NCBI RefSeq assembly: GCF_900104175.1
Contig: NZ_FNIX01000019.1
Span: 1 to 64,000, forward strand
Direction of reading: 5' to 3'
Origin: Lentzea jiangxiensis
GTDB taxonomy: Bacteria > Actinomycetota > Actinomycetes > Mycobacteriales > Pseudonocardiaceae
DNA length: 64,000 nucleotides
The notes beneath the pieces were generated by a model. It made no database searches, had not been told where the DNA came from, and saw nothing but the letters and a program-made list of their open reading frames with translations. Positions 1-8,065 of this stretch are shown here, one piece after another; positions within the stretch are counted from its first letter, which is position 1, and the number at the start of each line of letters is the position of its first letter. The position numbers and the translations under genes are program-made.

Positions 1-362
1 GCGCCGGTGCCCGCGAGAGCCCGTTCGCCGACCGCCAGGCCGCCGTTGACGCGGACGTCGACCGGCCGGGGGTCGGCGGTGCCGTTGGCGTAGCGGATCA
101 CCAGCTTCGCCCGGCCCGCCCGCGCCGCGGTGACGGTGAACTCGACGGAGCTGCCCGCGACGTCGCCGACGTCCACGAACCCCGCTCCGGAGAACCCGGC
201 GTGGTCCGACCCCACCACGCCCTGCGAGATCGCGGCGTCCTCCGCCTCGTACCGCACCGGCGCCGCTTCCGACTCCGGTGCCGACATCACGGTGACGGCT
301 GTCGTGCACACGACGGCCATCGCCCCGAGCGTGCGCATCGCCCGGCTTCTTCTCGGTGCCAC
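1..362 (-). CDS. Secreted CBM35/CBM6-type carbohydrate-binding protein, N-terminal part
   Basis: Partial gene running off the left edge; only the first ~120 codons are present. The proposed GTG start at 362 has a GGGAGG ribosome site 7 nt upstream. An ATG nine codons in is the alternative. The N-terminus is a secretion signal (MRTLGAMAVVCTTAVTVMSA, then Ala-rich cleavage region), so the product is exported. The mature part opens with VRYEAEDA and GFSGAGFVD, the typical first strands of family 35/6 carbohydrate-binding modules, followed by a segment resembling the RxxNG core (VIRYANGTADPRPVDV). Such modules usually precede a glycoside hydrolase or lyase domain, which would lie outside the window; the enzyme class cannot be told. 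Confidence 0.75.
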   Translation of the reverse strand, partial: MAPRRSRAMRTLGAMAVVCTTAVTVMSAPESEAAPVRYEAEDAAISQGVVGSDHAGFSGAGFVDVGDVAGSSVEFTVTAARAGRAKLVIRYANGTADPRPVDVRVNGGLAVGERALAGTG

Positions 363-502
363 TGTTGTGCCTCCCACGGGGGACCACGACGGAGCGGCGG
401 CGGAATTGCTTGAAGAGTTTCCTGACTGATGCGCGCAACACTGCGCACGGCAGCCCAGTCAACCCTGTCCCGGGGACGTTGGAAAGCGGTTACCGCATTC
501 CG

Positions 503-655
503 TCACCGCTCCCGGTTCTCGGCGAGCGCGGCGATGAGGTCGGAGACGTCGCGGGTGAGCAGCAGGTCGACGACGTGGACACCTGTGGATTCACGCCGCT
601 GCCAGCCCAGGCGCTCGGCGAGCGTCGACAGTTTGGTGACCTCCGGGGTGTCCAT
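503..655 (-). CDS. Small hypothetical protein, 50 aa
   Basis: ATG at 655. The protein is MDTPEVTKLSTLAERLG... ending AALAENRER, with a plausible globular composition (mixed charged and hydrophobic, no low complexity), unlike shadow frames nearby. It is read away from the TetR gene at 883, with the palindrome at 820-841 between the two. No clear Shine-Dalgarno sequence precedes the ATG. No family was recognised and no function is proposed. It could be a non-coding open frame. Confidence 0.4.
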   Translation of the reverse strand: MDTPEVTKLSTLAERLGWQRRESTGVHVVDLLLTRDVSDLIAALAENRER

Positions 656-819
656 GGCGGCTGAGGATATTGCCGGGAGGGCGGCGGAGAGGACAGGCGC
701 GGCCGGAGATCCACACGAAAGGACGGGACAGGGGCTGAGGCGGTGTGGTGGCCGCGGCAACCGCCGTGCGAACCGCACCCCCCACGCCCACAGCCGGGAA
801 GATCACACCGGTGGACCCA

Positions 820-841
820 CCAATCCGTACGTACGGATTGG
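820..841. promoter_or_regulatory. Perfect 22-bp palindrome, probable TetR operator
   Basis: Arms CCAATCCGTAC and GTACGGATTGG meet with no spacer, giving perfect dyad symmetry over 22 bp. It lies 42 bp before the TetR start at 883. Size, symmetry and the CGTACGTACG core are typical of TetR-family operators, so autoregulation of the TetR-P450 pair is the simplest reading. Confidence 0.75.
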
Positions 842-882
842 ATTTCCCGCCTTCCCCCTGCCACCATTCTCCAGTGCCCAGG

Positions 883-1467
883 GTGAGCCAGGACCACCTC
901 GACGCCCGCCGCCGTCAGATCCTCGACGGTGCGCGTGCCTGTTTCGCGCGACACGGCTACGAAGGTGCCACCGTACGCCGCCTCGAAGAGGCCACGGGAC
1001 TGTCCCGCGGTGCGATCTTCCACCACTTCCGCGACAAGGAGTCGCTCTTCCTCGCCCTGGCCGAGGACGACGCCCTGCGGATGGCGGACGTGGTGGCCGC
1101 GCAGGGTCTCGTCCAGGTCATGCGCGACCTGCTCGACGAGCCGGAGAAGCGCACCGAGGAGCACGCGGCCGACTGGCTCGGCACGCGCCTCGAGGTCTCG
1201 CGCCGGCTCAGGACGGACCCGGACTTCCGGGGGCGGTGGGCCGAGCGGAGCGAACAGCTCACGGCGGCCACGCGGCAGCGGCTCATCCGGCAGCGCGAGG
1301 CGGGCAACCTGCGCGACGACGTCGACGTGACGGTGCTGACGAGCTTCCTCGAACTGGTCCTGGAAGGCCTCGTCTCGCACCTCGCGATGGGCCTGCCGGC
1401 GGACGACATGGAGCCGGTGCTCGACCTGGTGGAGGAAACCGTGCGGCGTCATCGTCGCAGCTCTTGA
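883..1467 (+). CDS. TetR/AcrR family transcriptional regulator
   Basis: 194 aa from the GTG at 883; GTG 874 is an alternative, and neither has a good ribosome site. The N-terminal helix-turn-helix is clear (ILDGARACFARHGYEGATV, then EEATGLSRGAIFHHFRDKE, residues ~10-50). The rest is an all-alpha ligand domain that is not recognisable by sequence. The stop is 31 bp before a cytochrome P450 gene on the same strand, so the two are likely cotranscribed and controlled through the palindrome at 820-841. The inducer is probably a small hydrophobic compound that is a P450 substrate or product; this is inference. Confidence 0.9.
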   Translation: MSQDHLDARRRQILDGARACFARHGYEGATVRRLEEATGLSRGAIFHHFRDKESLFLALAEDDALRMADVVAAQGLVQVMRDLLDEPEKRTEEHAADWLGTRLEVSRRLRTDPDFRGRWAERSEQLTAATRQRLIRQREAGNLRDDVDVTVLTSFLELVLEGLVSHLAMGLPADDMEPVLDLVEETVRRHRRSS

Positions 1468-1498
1468 GAGTTCGCCACGCAAACACCACTGTGGTCCC

Positions 1499-2785
1499 AT
1501 GTCGACGCTGAAGACCACCGCCCAGCTCTTCGCGCTGCGCACGCTCGTCCGCGGCTACGCGCTGCTCGGCGACCCCTACGCGGGTGTCCTGGCCTCGCCG
1601 CCGGACCGCGACCCCTACGCGATGTACGAGAAGGTGCGCGCGAAGGGCGACATGGTGCGCAGCCGCATGGGCGCGTACGTCACGACGAGCCGCGCGATCT
1701 GCGATTCGGTGCTGCGGGACAACAGGTTCATCACCGCCACGTTCGACGAGGCGTCGATGGTGCCGGTCACGCTGGTCAAGAACGGCGAAAAGATCGTCAA
1801 CCCGGTGCAGGACTCGTTCCTGATGAAGAACCCGCCGGACCACACGCGGTTGCGCAAGCTCGTGCAGCCGTTCTTCACGCCACGCGCGCTCAAGGACCGC
1901 ACGGCGTCCATCCAGAAGATCGTCAACGACCACCTCGACCGCCTCGGTGACCGGTTCGACCTCGTCGGCGAGTTCGCGTCGCAGGTGCCGATCCAGGTGA
2001 TCGCCGACCTGCTGGGCGTGCCGGACGAGGACAGGGCGATCTTCGCGCGCTGGGGCAGCTCGCTGGCCGACACGCTCGACGGGGTGTGGTCGCACAAGCA
2101 GCTCAAGGACCTGCACGCCACGATCGTCGAGTACAACGACTTCATCGACGTCCTCATCGAGGAACGCCGCCGCAACCCCGAGGACGACATCGTCAGCCAC
2201 CTCGTGGCGCAGCACGAGGACCTCAGCCGCGAGGACCTGGTCGCCACGACCGGTCTGCTGCTCTTCGCCGGGTTCGAGACGACGGTGAACCTGATCAGCA
2301 ACGGCGTGCTCCAGGCGTTCGAGAACCCGCACACGGTGCTGCCGCTCGCGCAGAGCCCGGAGTACGCCGAGGGGTTCGTCGAAGAGGTGCTGCGGCTCGA
2401 CCCGCCCGTGCAGTACACGATCCGCTGGCCGAAGGAGCGCCTGGAGCTCGCCGGCGTCTCGTTGCCGAAGGGCACGCCGGTCATGCTGGTGCTGGCGGGG
2501 GCGAACCGCGATCCGCGCGTCTTCAAGGACCCGGCGAAGTTCGACCCGACCCGGTCCAACGCGCGCGAGCATCTCGCGTTCAGTGCGGGCATCCACTACT
2601 GCATCGGCGCCGGGCTGAGCCGCATCGAGGGCGCGATCGCGTTGCACGAGCTCTTCAAGCGCTTCCCGAACCTCGCGCAGGACGGCCCGGTCGCGCGCAG
2701 GAGGTCGAAGCTGATCCGCGGCGCCTTGCGACTTCCGGTGCGCGCGAACGAAACCAAACGGTCACTGGCAGTGAAGCCGAGCTGA
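1499..2785 (+). CDS. Cytochrome P450
   Basis: 428 aa, a normal length for a soluble bacterial P450. All diagnostic motifs are present: the I-helix oxygen-activation motif AGFETT (~residue 257), the ExxR pair in EEVLRL (~294), and the heme loop FSAGIHYCIGAGLSRIEG with the proximal cysteine at ~368. It would carry out an NAD(P)H-dependent monooxygenation fed by a separate ferredoxin and reductase, neither of which is adjacent. The substrate is unknown. The ATG has no ribosome site; a CCACTGTGG sequence sits just upstream. It follows the TetR gene by 31 bp and ends facing the POT transporter gene, with a strong shared hairpin between. Confidence 0.92.
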   Translation: MSTLKTTAQLFALRTLVRGYALLGDPYAGVLASPPDRDPYAMYEKVRAKGDMVRSRMGAYVTTSRAICDSVLRDNRFITATFDEASMVPVTLVKNGEKIVNPVQDSFLMKNPPDHTRLRKLVQPFFTPRALKDRTASIQKIVNDHLDRLGDRFDLVGEFASQVPIQVIADLLGVPDEDRAIFARWGSSLADTLDGVWSHKQLKDLHATIVEYNDFIDVLIEERRRNPEDDIVSHLVAQHEDLSREDLVATTGLLLFAGFETTVNLISNGVLQAFENPHTVLPLAQSPEYAEGFVEEVLRLDPPVQYTIRWPKERLELAGVSLPKGTPVMLVLAGANRDPRVFKDPAKFDPTRSNAREHLAFSAGIHYCIGAGLSRIEGAIALHELFKRFPNLAQDGPVARRRSKLIRGALRLPVRANETKRSLAVKPS

Positions 2786-2881
2786 CCTGGGGCGAGATTT
2801 GTTGCGGTACGTGCGCTACTTCACCCGCGTGGAGCAATGTTCGTGCCCCAATGACACATCTCCGTAGTGCATCCTTAGGGA

Positions 2882-2928
2882 CGAGAGGGAGACCCGCCGC
2901 ACCGCCGCCGCGACGGGCCTCCCTCTCG
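2882..2928. terminator. Bidirectional terminator hairpin between P450 and POT genes
   Basis: Arms 2882-2896 and 2914-2928 pair over 15 bp with one mismatch (CGAGAGGGAGACCCG against CGGGCCTCCCTCTCG) around a 17-nt loop. It sits between convergent stops at 2785 and 2945. No U-tract follows, as is usual at high G+C. Confidence 0.8.
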
Positions 2929-2944
2929 CCTCATCCGCGGGTGC

Positions 2945-4414
2945 CTACTCGACGCCCGCCATCAGCTTGCGGATCGACGGAGCCGCCACCGCGAGCGCGC
3001 CGCCGAGCACCACGGCCGCGCCGCCCAGTGTGAGGAAGTAGGCCGACGGGCTCGTCGTGTAGAACTTCACGAGCTGCGCGGCCACACCGGTACCGGCCGA
3101 CGTCGCGAGGAACCACAGGCTCATGGTCTGCGACGCGAACGCCTTGGGCGCCAGCTTGGTCGTGGCCGACAGGCCGACCGGCGAGAGCATGAGCTCACCC
3201 GCGGTCATGATCAGGAACATCAGCACGAGCCACAGCGGCGTCACCTTGCCGCCGGCGGCCGAGTTGCTCGCGAAGAACATCAGCACGAACGACAGGCCGA
3301 CGAGCACCAGGGCACCGGCGAACTTGCGCGGGGTCGAGGGAGCGCGGGTGCCGAGCTTGATCCACAGCCACGCGAAGACCGGCGCCAGGGCGATGATCAT
3401 GATCGGGTTGATCGACTGGAACCAGGCGACCGGGAACTCCCAGCCGAACACGTGGTTGTCGACGTTCGAGTCGGCGAACTCCGCGATGACCGAGGCGCTC
3501 TGCTCGAAGATCAGCCAGAACATCGCGGCGGCGATGAACAGCGGGATGTACGCGATGACGCGCGGCTTCTCCTCCGGCAGCGTCTTCGGGCTGCGCAGCA
3601 TCACGGTGAAGTACGCGATGGGCAGCACGATCGACATGATGCTGATCATCAGGATGACGCCCTCGACGCCACCGAGGACGTACGCGAGCACGCCCAGCGC
3701 GGCGATGGCGACGGCGATGCCGCCGATGAGGCCGTAGACGCGGCCCTTCTCCTGCACGGGCAGCGGGTTCGGCGGCACGGCGGCGGAGCCGCGGAGGTTC
3801 TTGCGGCCGATGCGGTACTGGACCAGGCCGAGGGCCATGCCGACCGCGGCGACGGCGAACCCGGCGTGGAAGCCGATGCCGTCCGCGAGAGCGCCGGTGA
3901 TCAACGGCGAGATGAAGCCACCGATGTTGATCGCCATGTAGAACACCGTGAAGCCGGCGTCACGACGCGAGTCGTCCTTGGCGTAGAGGCCGCCGACGAC
4001 GGTCGAGATGTTCGGCTTGAGCAGGCCGGTGCCGAAGACGATGAAGATCAGGCCGAGGTACACGCCGGTGATGCCGATGGGCAGCGCCAGGGCGATGTGA
4101 CCGCACATGATCAGCACGCCGCCGTAGAACGTCGCGCGCTGGCCGCCCCAGACGCGGTCGGCGAGCCAGCCGCCCGCGACGCCGGACATGTAGACCGCTG
4201 TGCCGTAGATGGCGACGACGGACAGGGCGAGCGCCTTGTCGACGCCGAGACCGCCTTCGGACACGGCCGTCCACAGGTAGAGGCCGAGGATGGCCTTCAT
4301 CCCGTAGAACGAGAACCGTTCCCAGAGTTCGGTGAAGAACAGCGTGGACAGGCCTCGGGGGTGCCCGAAGAAACCTCTGTCCTGCGCGGAGATGCTGGCG
4401 CTAGGTGCGCTCAC
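2945..4414 (-). CDS. POT/PTR2 family proton-coupled di/tripeptide transporter
   Basis: 489 aa from the GTG at 4414, preceded by GAGAGGG. Proton-driven oligopeptide uptake across the cytoplasmic membrane. Family signatures are the first-helix ELWERFSFYGMKAILGLYL (ExxERFxYYG) and FIVFGTGLLKPNISTVVGG (PTR2 signature 2), with about 12-14 hydrophobic segments. The length matches DtpA/DtpT-type proteins. The open frame continues upstream to 5818, but that extension has shadow composition and crosses another gene, so the GTG start is preferred. It is divergent from the DinB-like gene at 4565. Confidence 0.92.
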   Translation of the reverse strand: MSAPSASISAQDRGFFGHPRGLSTLFFTELWERFSFYGMKAILGLYLWTAVSEGGLGVDKALALSVVAIYGTAVYMSGVAGGWLADRVWGGQRATFYGGVLIMCGHIALALPIGITGVYLGLIFIVFGTGLLKPNISTVVGGLYAKDDSRRDAGFTVFYMAINIGGFISPLITGALADGIGFHAGFAVAAVGMALGLVQYRIGRKNLRGSAAVPPNPLPVQEKGRVYGLIGGIAVAIAALGVLAYVLGGVEGVILMISIMSIVLPIAYFTVMLRSPKTLPEEKPRVIAYIPLFIAAAMFWLIFEQSASVIAEFADSNVDNHVFGWEFPVAWFQSINPIMIIALAPVFAWLWIKLGTRAPSTPRKFAGALVLVGLSFVLMFFASNSAAGGKVTPLWLVLMFLIMTAGELMLSPVGLSATTKLAPKAFASQTMSLWFLATSAGTGVAAQLVKFYTTSPSAYFLTLGGAAVVLGGALAVAAPSIRKLMAGVE

Positions 4415-4564
4415 AGTCCATCGCCCTCTCGTGTCAACGATGTCACGGCGGATCCGGTCGAGATTACGCCGAACGTTCGTACGGTTTGCAAACGGGGTTG
4501 CGTCCGAGTGGCCCAACTCTCGCGCCGGGGTGCGGGGTTGGCCAGGATTTGATGCACTGCTGGG

Positions 4565-5128
4565 ATGGACTTGATCCAGGCGCACGGAGTGGCGATGACG
4601 GAGTTCGACCGGCGGGTGCGGGAGATCGCACCGGACCAGTGGACACTCGGCACCCCCTGCCGGGAGTGGTCGGTCAGAGACCTGGTCGGCCACCTCGTCC
4701 ACGAGCAGCTCTGGGCATCGGAGCTGCTGGCCGGCTGCACGGTGCGGCAGGTCGGCGACCGCTTCGACCACGACAACCTGGGCGAGGAGCCTCTCGTGTC
4801 GTGGGTCTTGGCGGCCGCGGCGGCGCGCGAGGCGTGGCTGGAGCCGGACGCGCTGAAGAAGACGGTGAGCGTGTCGTCGGGGACGATCGACGCCGAGGAG
4901 TACTGCTGGCAGATGACGGCGGACCTCGCGGTGCACGCCTGGGACCTGGCACGCTCCATCGGCGCCGATGAACGCATAGACCCTGACCTCGCGTCGTCCG
5001 TGCTGTCCTACGTCGAACGCAACATCGACGACTGGAGCGGCTCCTCGATGTTCGACTCGCCTGTTCCGGTTTCCTCGGACGCCGATGACCAAACCCGGCT
5101 GATCGGCCTGCTGGGCCGCAAGCCGTAG
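4565..5128 (+). CDS. TIGR03086/MDMPI-type metal-binding DinB-fold protein
   Basis: 187 aa. The N-terminal half matches the mycothiol-dependent maleylpyruvate isomerase N-domain: TPCREWSVRDLVGHLVHE (~33-50) supplies a His for the metal triad, and a second His lies in ADLAVHAWDLARSIG (~120-134). Family members are four-helix DinB-like proteins, often thiol (mycothiol)-dependent enzymes of unknown substrate. The gene stands alone, divergent from the POT transporter, and is closed by the terminator at 5145-5190. The specific reaction cannot be assigned. Confidence 0.85.
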   Translation: MDLIQAHGVAMTEFDRRVREIAPDQWTLGTPCREWSVRDLVGHLVHEQLWASELLAGCTVRQVGDRFDHDNLGEEPLVSWVLAAAAAREAWLEPDALKKTVSVSSGTIDAEEYCWQMTADLAVHAWDLARSIGADERIDPDLASSVLSYVERNIDDWSGSSMFDSPVPVSSDADDQTRLIGLLGRKP

Positions 5129-5144
5129 CCGGTCCGGAGTTCGA

Positions 5145-5190
5145 AGCGCCCCGCTCCGCATCCCCCTCGCCTCCTGCGGGGCGGGGCGCT
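5145..5190 (+). terminator. Terminator after DinB-like gene
   Basis: Arms 5145-5160 and 5175-5190 pair over 16 bp with a single mismatch around a 14-nt loop, starting 17 bp after the stop at 5128. Confidence 0.8.
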
Positions 5191-5249
5191 CTCCCCCGTG
5201 ACGGCCGCGGATCCCCCCGGACCGCCGCCGCACCACTGTTCTACCCGGT

Positions 5250-5291
5250 GGTCGTTGTCCGCTGTCGGGACGATCCGAACGGACAACGACC
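5250..5291 (-). terminator. 12-bp perfect inverted repeat after the GNAT gene, probable terminator
   Basis: GGTCGTTGTCCG (5250-5261) and CGGACAACGACC (5280-5291) are perfectly complementary across an 18-nt spacer. It begins 22 bp past the stop of the leftward DUF4262-GNAT operon, so a terminator is likely. The long spacer leaves an operator role possible. Confidence 0.55.
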
Positions 5292-5313
5292 TCCGGACAA
5301 CGTCGCGGGACCG

Positions 5314-5781
5314 TCAGACGAGTTTCTGCTCCAAGCTGACGCACCGGATGCCCACGGCGTCGAGGTGCTCGCTGACCCGCACGAACCCGGCGCTCTCGTA
5401 GAACCTCAGGTTCTCGTCGCTCTCGGCGCCGGTGAACAGCCAGACGACGCGCACGCCCTCCGGCGCGCGCTCGCCGATAGCCCGCAGCAGCAGCCGCCCG
5501 ACGCCACCGCCCTGCGCGTCGGGCGCGACGGCCAGCCGGGCGACCTCCATCCGCTCGCCGTCGACGCGGCTGCGCACCGACCCGACGAGCCGCGTGCCGT
5601 CGAACGCCCCGAGCGCGGGCGTGCCGCCGGCGAGGTGCTCGCGGATCTCGTCGAGCGTCTCGACCAGCGGCGGCAGGTCCCAGGCCCCGTACCGGCGGGC
5701 CTCCTGGAGGTACGCGGCGCGCTGGACCGTCAGGACCTCGCCGGCGTGCTCCTCCGTCAACGGTCCGATGTGGACGCTCAC
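5314..5781 (-). CDS. GNAT family N-acetyltransferase
   Basis: 155 aa from the GTG at 5781, whose GTGA overlaps the stop of the upstream DUF4262 gene, so translation is probably coupled. GNAT fold features: an acetyl-CoA pyrophosphate loop in VAPDAQGGGVGRLLLRAI (QxxGxG/A type, ~90-108) and a C-terminal NLRFYESAGFVRV strand-helix. The acceptor substrate is unknown. It is the second gene of a two-gene operon. Confidence 0.88.
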   Translation of the reverse strand: MSVHIGPLTEEHAGEVLTVQRAAYLQEARRYGAWDLPPLVETLDEIREHLAGGTPALGAFDGTRLVGSVRSRVDGERMEVARLAVAPDAQGGGVGRLLLRAIGERAPEGVRVVWLFTGAESDENLRFYESAGFVRVSEHLDAVGIRCVSLEQKLV

Positions 5782-6278
5782 GGGCCGGTGACCCCCGGCG
5801 TCCAGCTCTCCGGGACACCGCTCTCGGTGAGCACGAGCTGGTGGTCGCCGAACCCCTCCGGCGCGTCCGGCTGCCAGGGCCACCTGCCGTCGGGCGTGGG
5901 CACGATGATCTGCAGGGCCGCGAAGTCCGACCCGTCGTAGAGCAGGTACGCGCTGCCGAAGAACTCGGGGTAGAAGCCCTTGTAGACCCGCTCGAACACG
6001 ATCGGCACGCCGTCGAAGAAGTCGTCGTAGAGCTTGCCGGGCACGAACCGCTCCCCCTGGCTCGCCCGCCCGACGTAGGCGTTGATCAGGTTCTCGCCCA
6101 TGCCCTGCGGCAGCCCGATCACGACGGCCTCCGCCACGCCGAACCGGCGCCACGCCCCCACCGAGAACACGTACCCCGCTCCCTCGGAGTCGGGGTTCAC
6201 AACGATGTTCATGTGGCCGTGCCGGTCGGCCGCGGACAGCAGCCGGGCCCTCAGTTCGATGTCTTCGTCGGAAAGCAC
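5778..6278 (-). CDS. DUF4262 domain protein
   Basis: 166 aa from the GTG at 6278, preceded by GGGTGG. An upstream in-frame extension to 6353 looks non-coding. The core HGHMNIVVNPDSEGAGYVFSV... VIGLP is characteristic of DUF4262, a family of cytoplasmic proteins without known function. The gene overlaps the following acetyltransferase by 4 bp, suggesting a common task, but nothing in the sequence says which. Confidence 0.8.
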   Translation of the reverse strand: MLSDEDIELRARLLSAADRHGHMNIVVNPDSEGAGYVFSVGAWRRFGVAEAVVIGLPQGMGENLINAYVGRASQGERFVPGKLYDDFFDGVPIVFERVYKGFYPEFFGSAYLLYDGSDFAALQIIVPTPDGRWPWQPDAPEGFGDHQLVLTESGVPESWTPGVTGP

Positions 6279-6405
6279 GCCATCCACCCTACGGCACGCT
6301 TTTGGCGCCTTAAGCCTGCTTAGAGCTGTTCCAAGGCTCCCACCTTCAGGCATATCCGATCGGAAACGATAGGGCGCTCGCCCGCGCTGCCCCTACTTTC
6401 CGTGG

Positions 6406-7242
6406 ATGCCCAAGAGATCGTCCAGCGTGGTGGGCCGCGAGTTCGGCAACGGCGTCCGAGCAGCCGTCGAGCGCACCGGCCTGACCCAGCGCAGGCTCGC
6501 CGAGCTGCTCGGCTGGCAGGAGGCCAAGATCTCCGACCTGCTCGCCGGCAAGGGCGGGGTGACCGAGTCCGAGGTCCGCGAGCTGCTCGCCTACTGCCGC
6601 ACACCGCTCGGCGAACGCGAGGAGCTGCTCACGCTCTTCCACGACTCCGGCAACGTCTACCTGCACGTGCCCGACGACGGCGTCCCGGACCAGGTCCGCA
6701 CGCTGATCAACCAGGAGCAGGAGGCCGACGAGATCACCTGCTGGTCGATGATCCTCGTTCCGGGTCTTCTGCAGATCCGTGAGTACATCGAGGCCGTCAC
6801 CGCCAAGGCGCGGACGGTCTCGCCGGAGAACCGGGCGGCGACGGTCGCGGCGAGGGCGGCACGAGCGGAGATCCTCGAATACAGCCGCGCCTTCACCTTC
6901 TACGTGCACGAGCAGGCGTTGTGGCTTCCGGTGGGCGGCAGCGAGGTGTGGCGGGAGCAGCTCGCCCACCTCCTGAGGCTGTCGGTGCGGAAGTACATCA
7001 GCATCCGGATCGTCCCGAGGTCGATCGGCATGCACGCGGGCGTGTCCGGCGACTTCCGGCTGATGAGATTCCCCAAGTACCCGCCGGTCGTCTACGTCGA
7101 GAGCGTCAAGTGCTGCCTGTTCTTCGACGACAAGGACACCGTCGAGACCTACGAGAACATCCTGAAGGACCTCGCTGCCGTCGCCCTGGATGAGGAACAA
7201 TCGAGGGCGGTGATCAACAGCATCTTGGAGGGCCTCCCATGA
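6406..7242 (+). CDS. XRE helix-turn-helix regulator with DUF5753 domain
   Basis: 278 aa. Residues ~12-55 form an XRE helix-turn-helix (LTQRRLAELLGWQEAKISDLLAGKG). Residues ~100-275 are the DUF5753 module, with its typical MILVPGLLQIREYIEA and IRIVPRSIGMHAGVSGDFRL segments. Such regulators are abundant in sporulating actinomycetes and work with small DUF397 partners. Here the DUF397 gene follows immediately, its ATGA overlapping this stop. Targets are unknown. Confidence 0.9.
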   Translation: MPKRSSSVVGREFGNGVRAAVERTGLTQRRLAELLGWQEAKISDLLAGKGGVTESEVRELLAYCRTPLGEREELLTLFHDSGNVYLHVPDDGVPDQVRTLINQEQEADEITCWSMILVPGLLQIREYIEAVTAKARTVSPENRAATVAARAARAEILEYSRAFTFYVHEQALWLPVGGSEVWREQLAHLLRLSVRKYISIRIVPRSIGMHAGVSGDFRLMRFPKYPPVVYVESVKCCLFFDDKDTVETYENILKDLAAVALDEEQSRAVINSILEGLP

Positions 7243-7412
7243 CCGAGTGGCGCAAGAGCAGCTACAGCGGCGATGGCGACAACTGCGTCGAGATCGGTCG
7301 GGGCGTCGGCATCCGGGACAGCAAGGCTCCGGCCACCCACCTCCCGGTCAGCGCTCAGGCGTGGTCGGCCTTCCTGGCGCTGGCCTCAGCCGCGGCACCC
7401 GTCGAGCAGTAG
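7239..7412 (+). CDS. DUF397 small protein paired with the XRE-DUF5753 regulator
   Basis: 57 aa: begins MTEWRKSSYSGDGDNCVEIG and continues through GIRDSKAPATHLPVSAQAWSAFL. W-R-K-S-S-x-S, N-C-V-E and the RDSK motif followed by a Trp-containing helix define DUF397. The ATG overlaps the stop of the upstream regulator (ATGA at 7239-7242), so translation is coupled. Known pairs of this type behave as regulator and small antagonist or partner. The 3' end overlaps the convergent TetR gene by 27 bp. Confidence 0.85.
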   Translation: MTEWRKSSYSGDGDNCVEIGRGVGIRDSKAPATHLPVSAQAWSAFLALASAAAPVEQ

Positions 7413-7955
7413 GCCGATGGTGATCCGCGCGTCGTAGCCGGGGTCGACGCGCTCGGCCCCGGCGCAGATGTCCCCGATCGCGCGGAGCAGCTGGTACGCG
7501 GGGACGTCCGACTTGACCTCCCCCGCCTCACGCGCTGCCGCGAGGATGTCGTCCAGGACCGGCAGCAGGCGTTCGAGGAACAGCCCGTGCAGCGCGGCGA
7601 ACCCGTCGGGGTCGTTGCGGCTCGCCGCGGCGAGGCCGCGCTTGGTCACGAGGAAGTCCACGAACAGGTCCACCCAGCTCCGCAGCGCCGCGAACGGCGA
7701 CTCCGCCGACGCGAGCAGCGCGGGTCCCGCCTCGGCGCACGCGTCGACCTGGTGCCGGTAGACGGCGACCACGAGGTCCGCGCGCGTCGGGAAGTGCCGG
7801 TAGATCGTCCCCATGCCCACGCCCGCCTCGGCGGCGATCTTGCGCACGGGCGCGTCCACGCCGTCGCTCACGAACACCGCCGCGGCGGCGTCGAGCAGCG
7901 CCTTCTCGTTGCGCCGGGCGTCCGCCCTCTTCCCGGTCGACTCCGCCACCGGCAC
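7386..7955 (-). CDS. TetR family transcriptional regulator
   Basis: About 189 aa from the GTG at 7955. A GTG six bases downstream (7949) is better spaced from GGGAGAGG and may be the true start. The helix-turn-helix is residues ~15-60 (ALLDAAAAVFVSDGV, then KIAAEAGVGMGTIYRHFPTRADLV). The C-terminal domain resembles SbtR-type TetR regulators. It is divergent from the hydrolase at 8066 with tandem operator-like sites between them (7984-8018), so it probably represses that gene and itself. Confidence 0.9.
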   Translation of the reverse strand: MPVAESTGKRADARRNEKALLDAAAAVFVSDGVDAPVRKIAAEAGVGMGTIYRHFPTRADLVVAVYRHQVDACAEAGPALLASAESPFAALRSWVDLFVDFLVTKRGLAAASRNDPDGFAALHGLFLERLLPVLDDILAAAREAGEVKSDVPAYQLLRAIGDICAGAERVDPGYDARITIGLLLDGCRG

Positions 7956-7983
7956 ACCTCTCCCACGTCCGCGCTTGCCAAGT

Positions 7984-8018
7984 GGAACACTGCTCCGTAT
8001 ATTCGGAACTGCGCTCCG
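7984..8018. promoter_or_regulatory. Tandem operator-like repeats between TetR and hydrolase genes
   Basis: GGAAC-N3-GCTCCG occurs at 7984-7997 and again at 8005-8018, a 21-bp period (two helical turns). Each copy is itself an imperfect dyad (GGAAC against GCTCC). Together they fit a cooperative binding site for two TetR dimers on one DNA face. Confidence 0.6.
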
Positions 8019-8065
8019 GTTCAGAGTCTACAGCGCGCTCACGCACTCGCAGAAGGACACCTGTC

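Noticed and set aside
4415..5818. N-terminal extension of the POT transporter to a 957-aa protein
   Set aside because: The extension is antisense to the DinB-like gene and part of the GNAT region, with shadow composition; the GTG at 4414 has a good ribosome site and fits family length.
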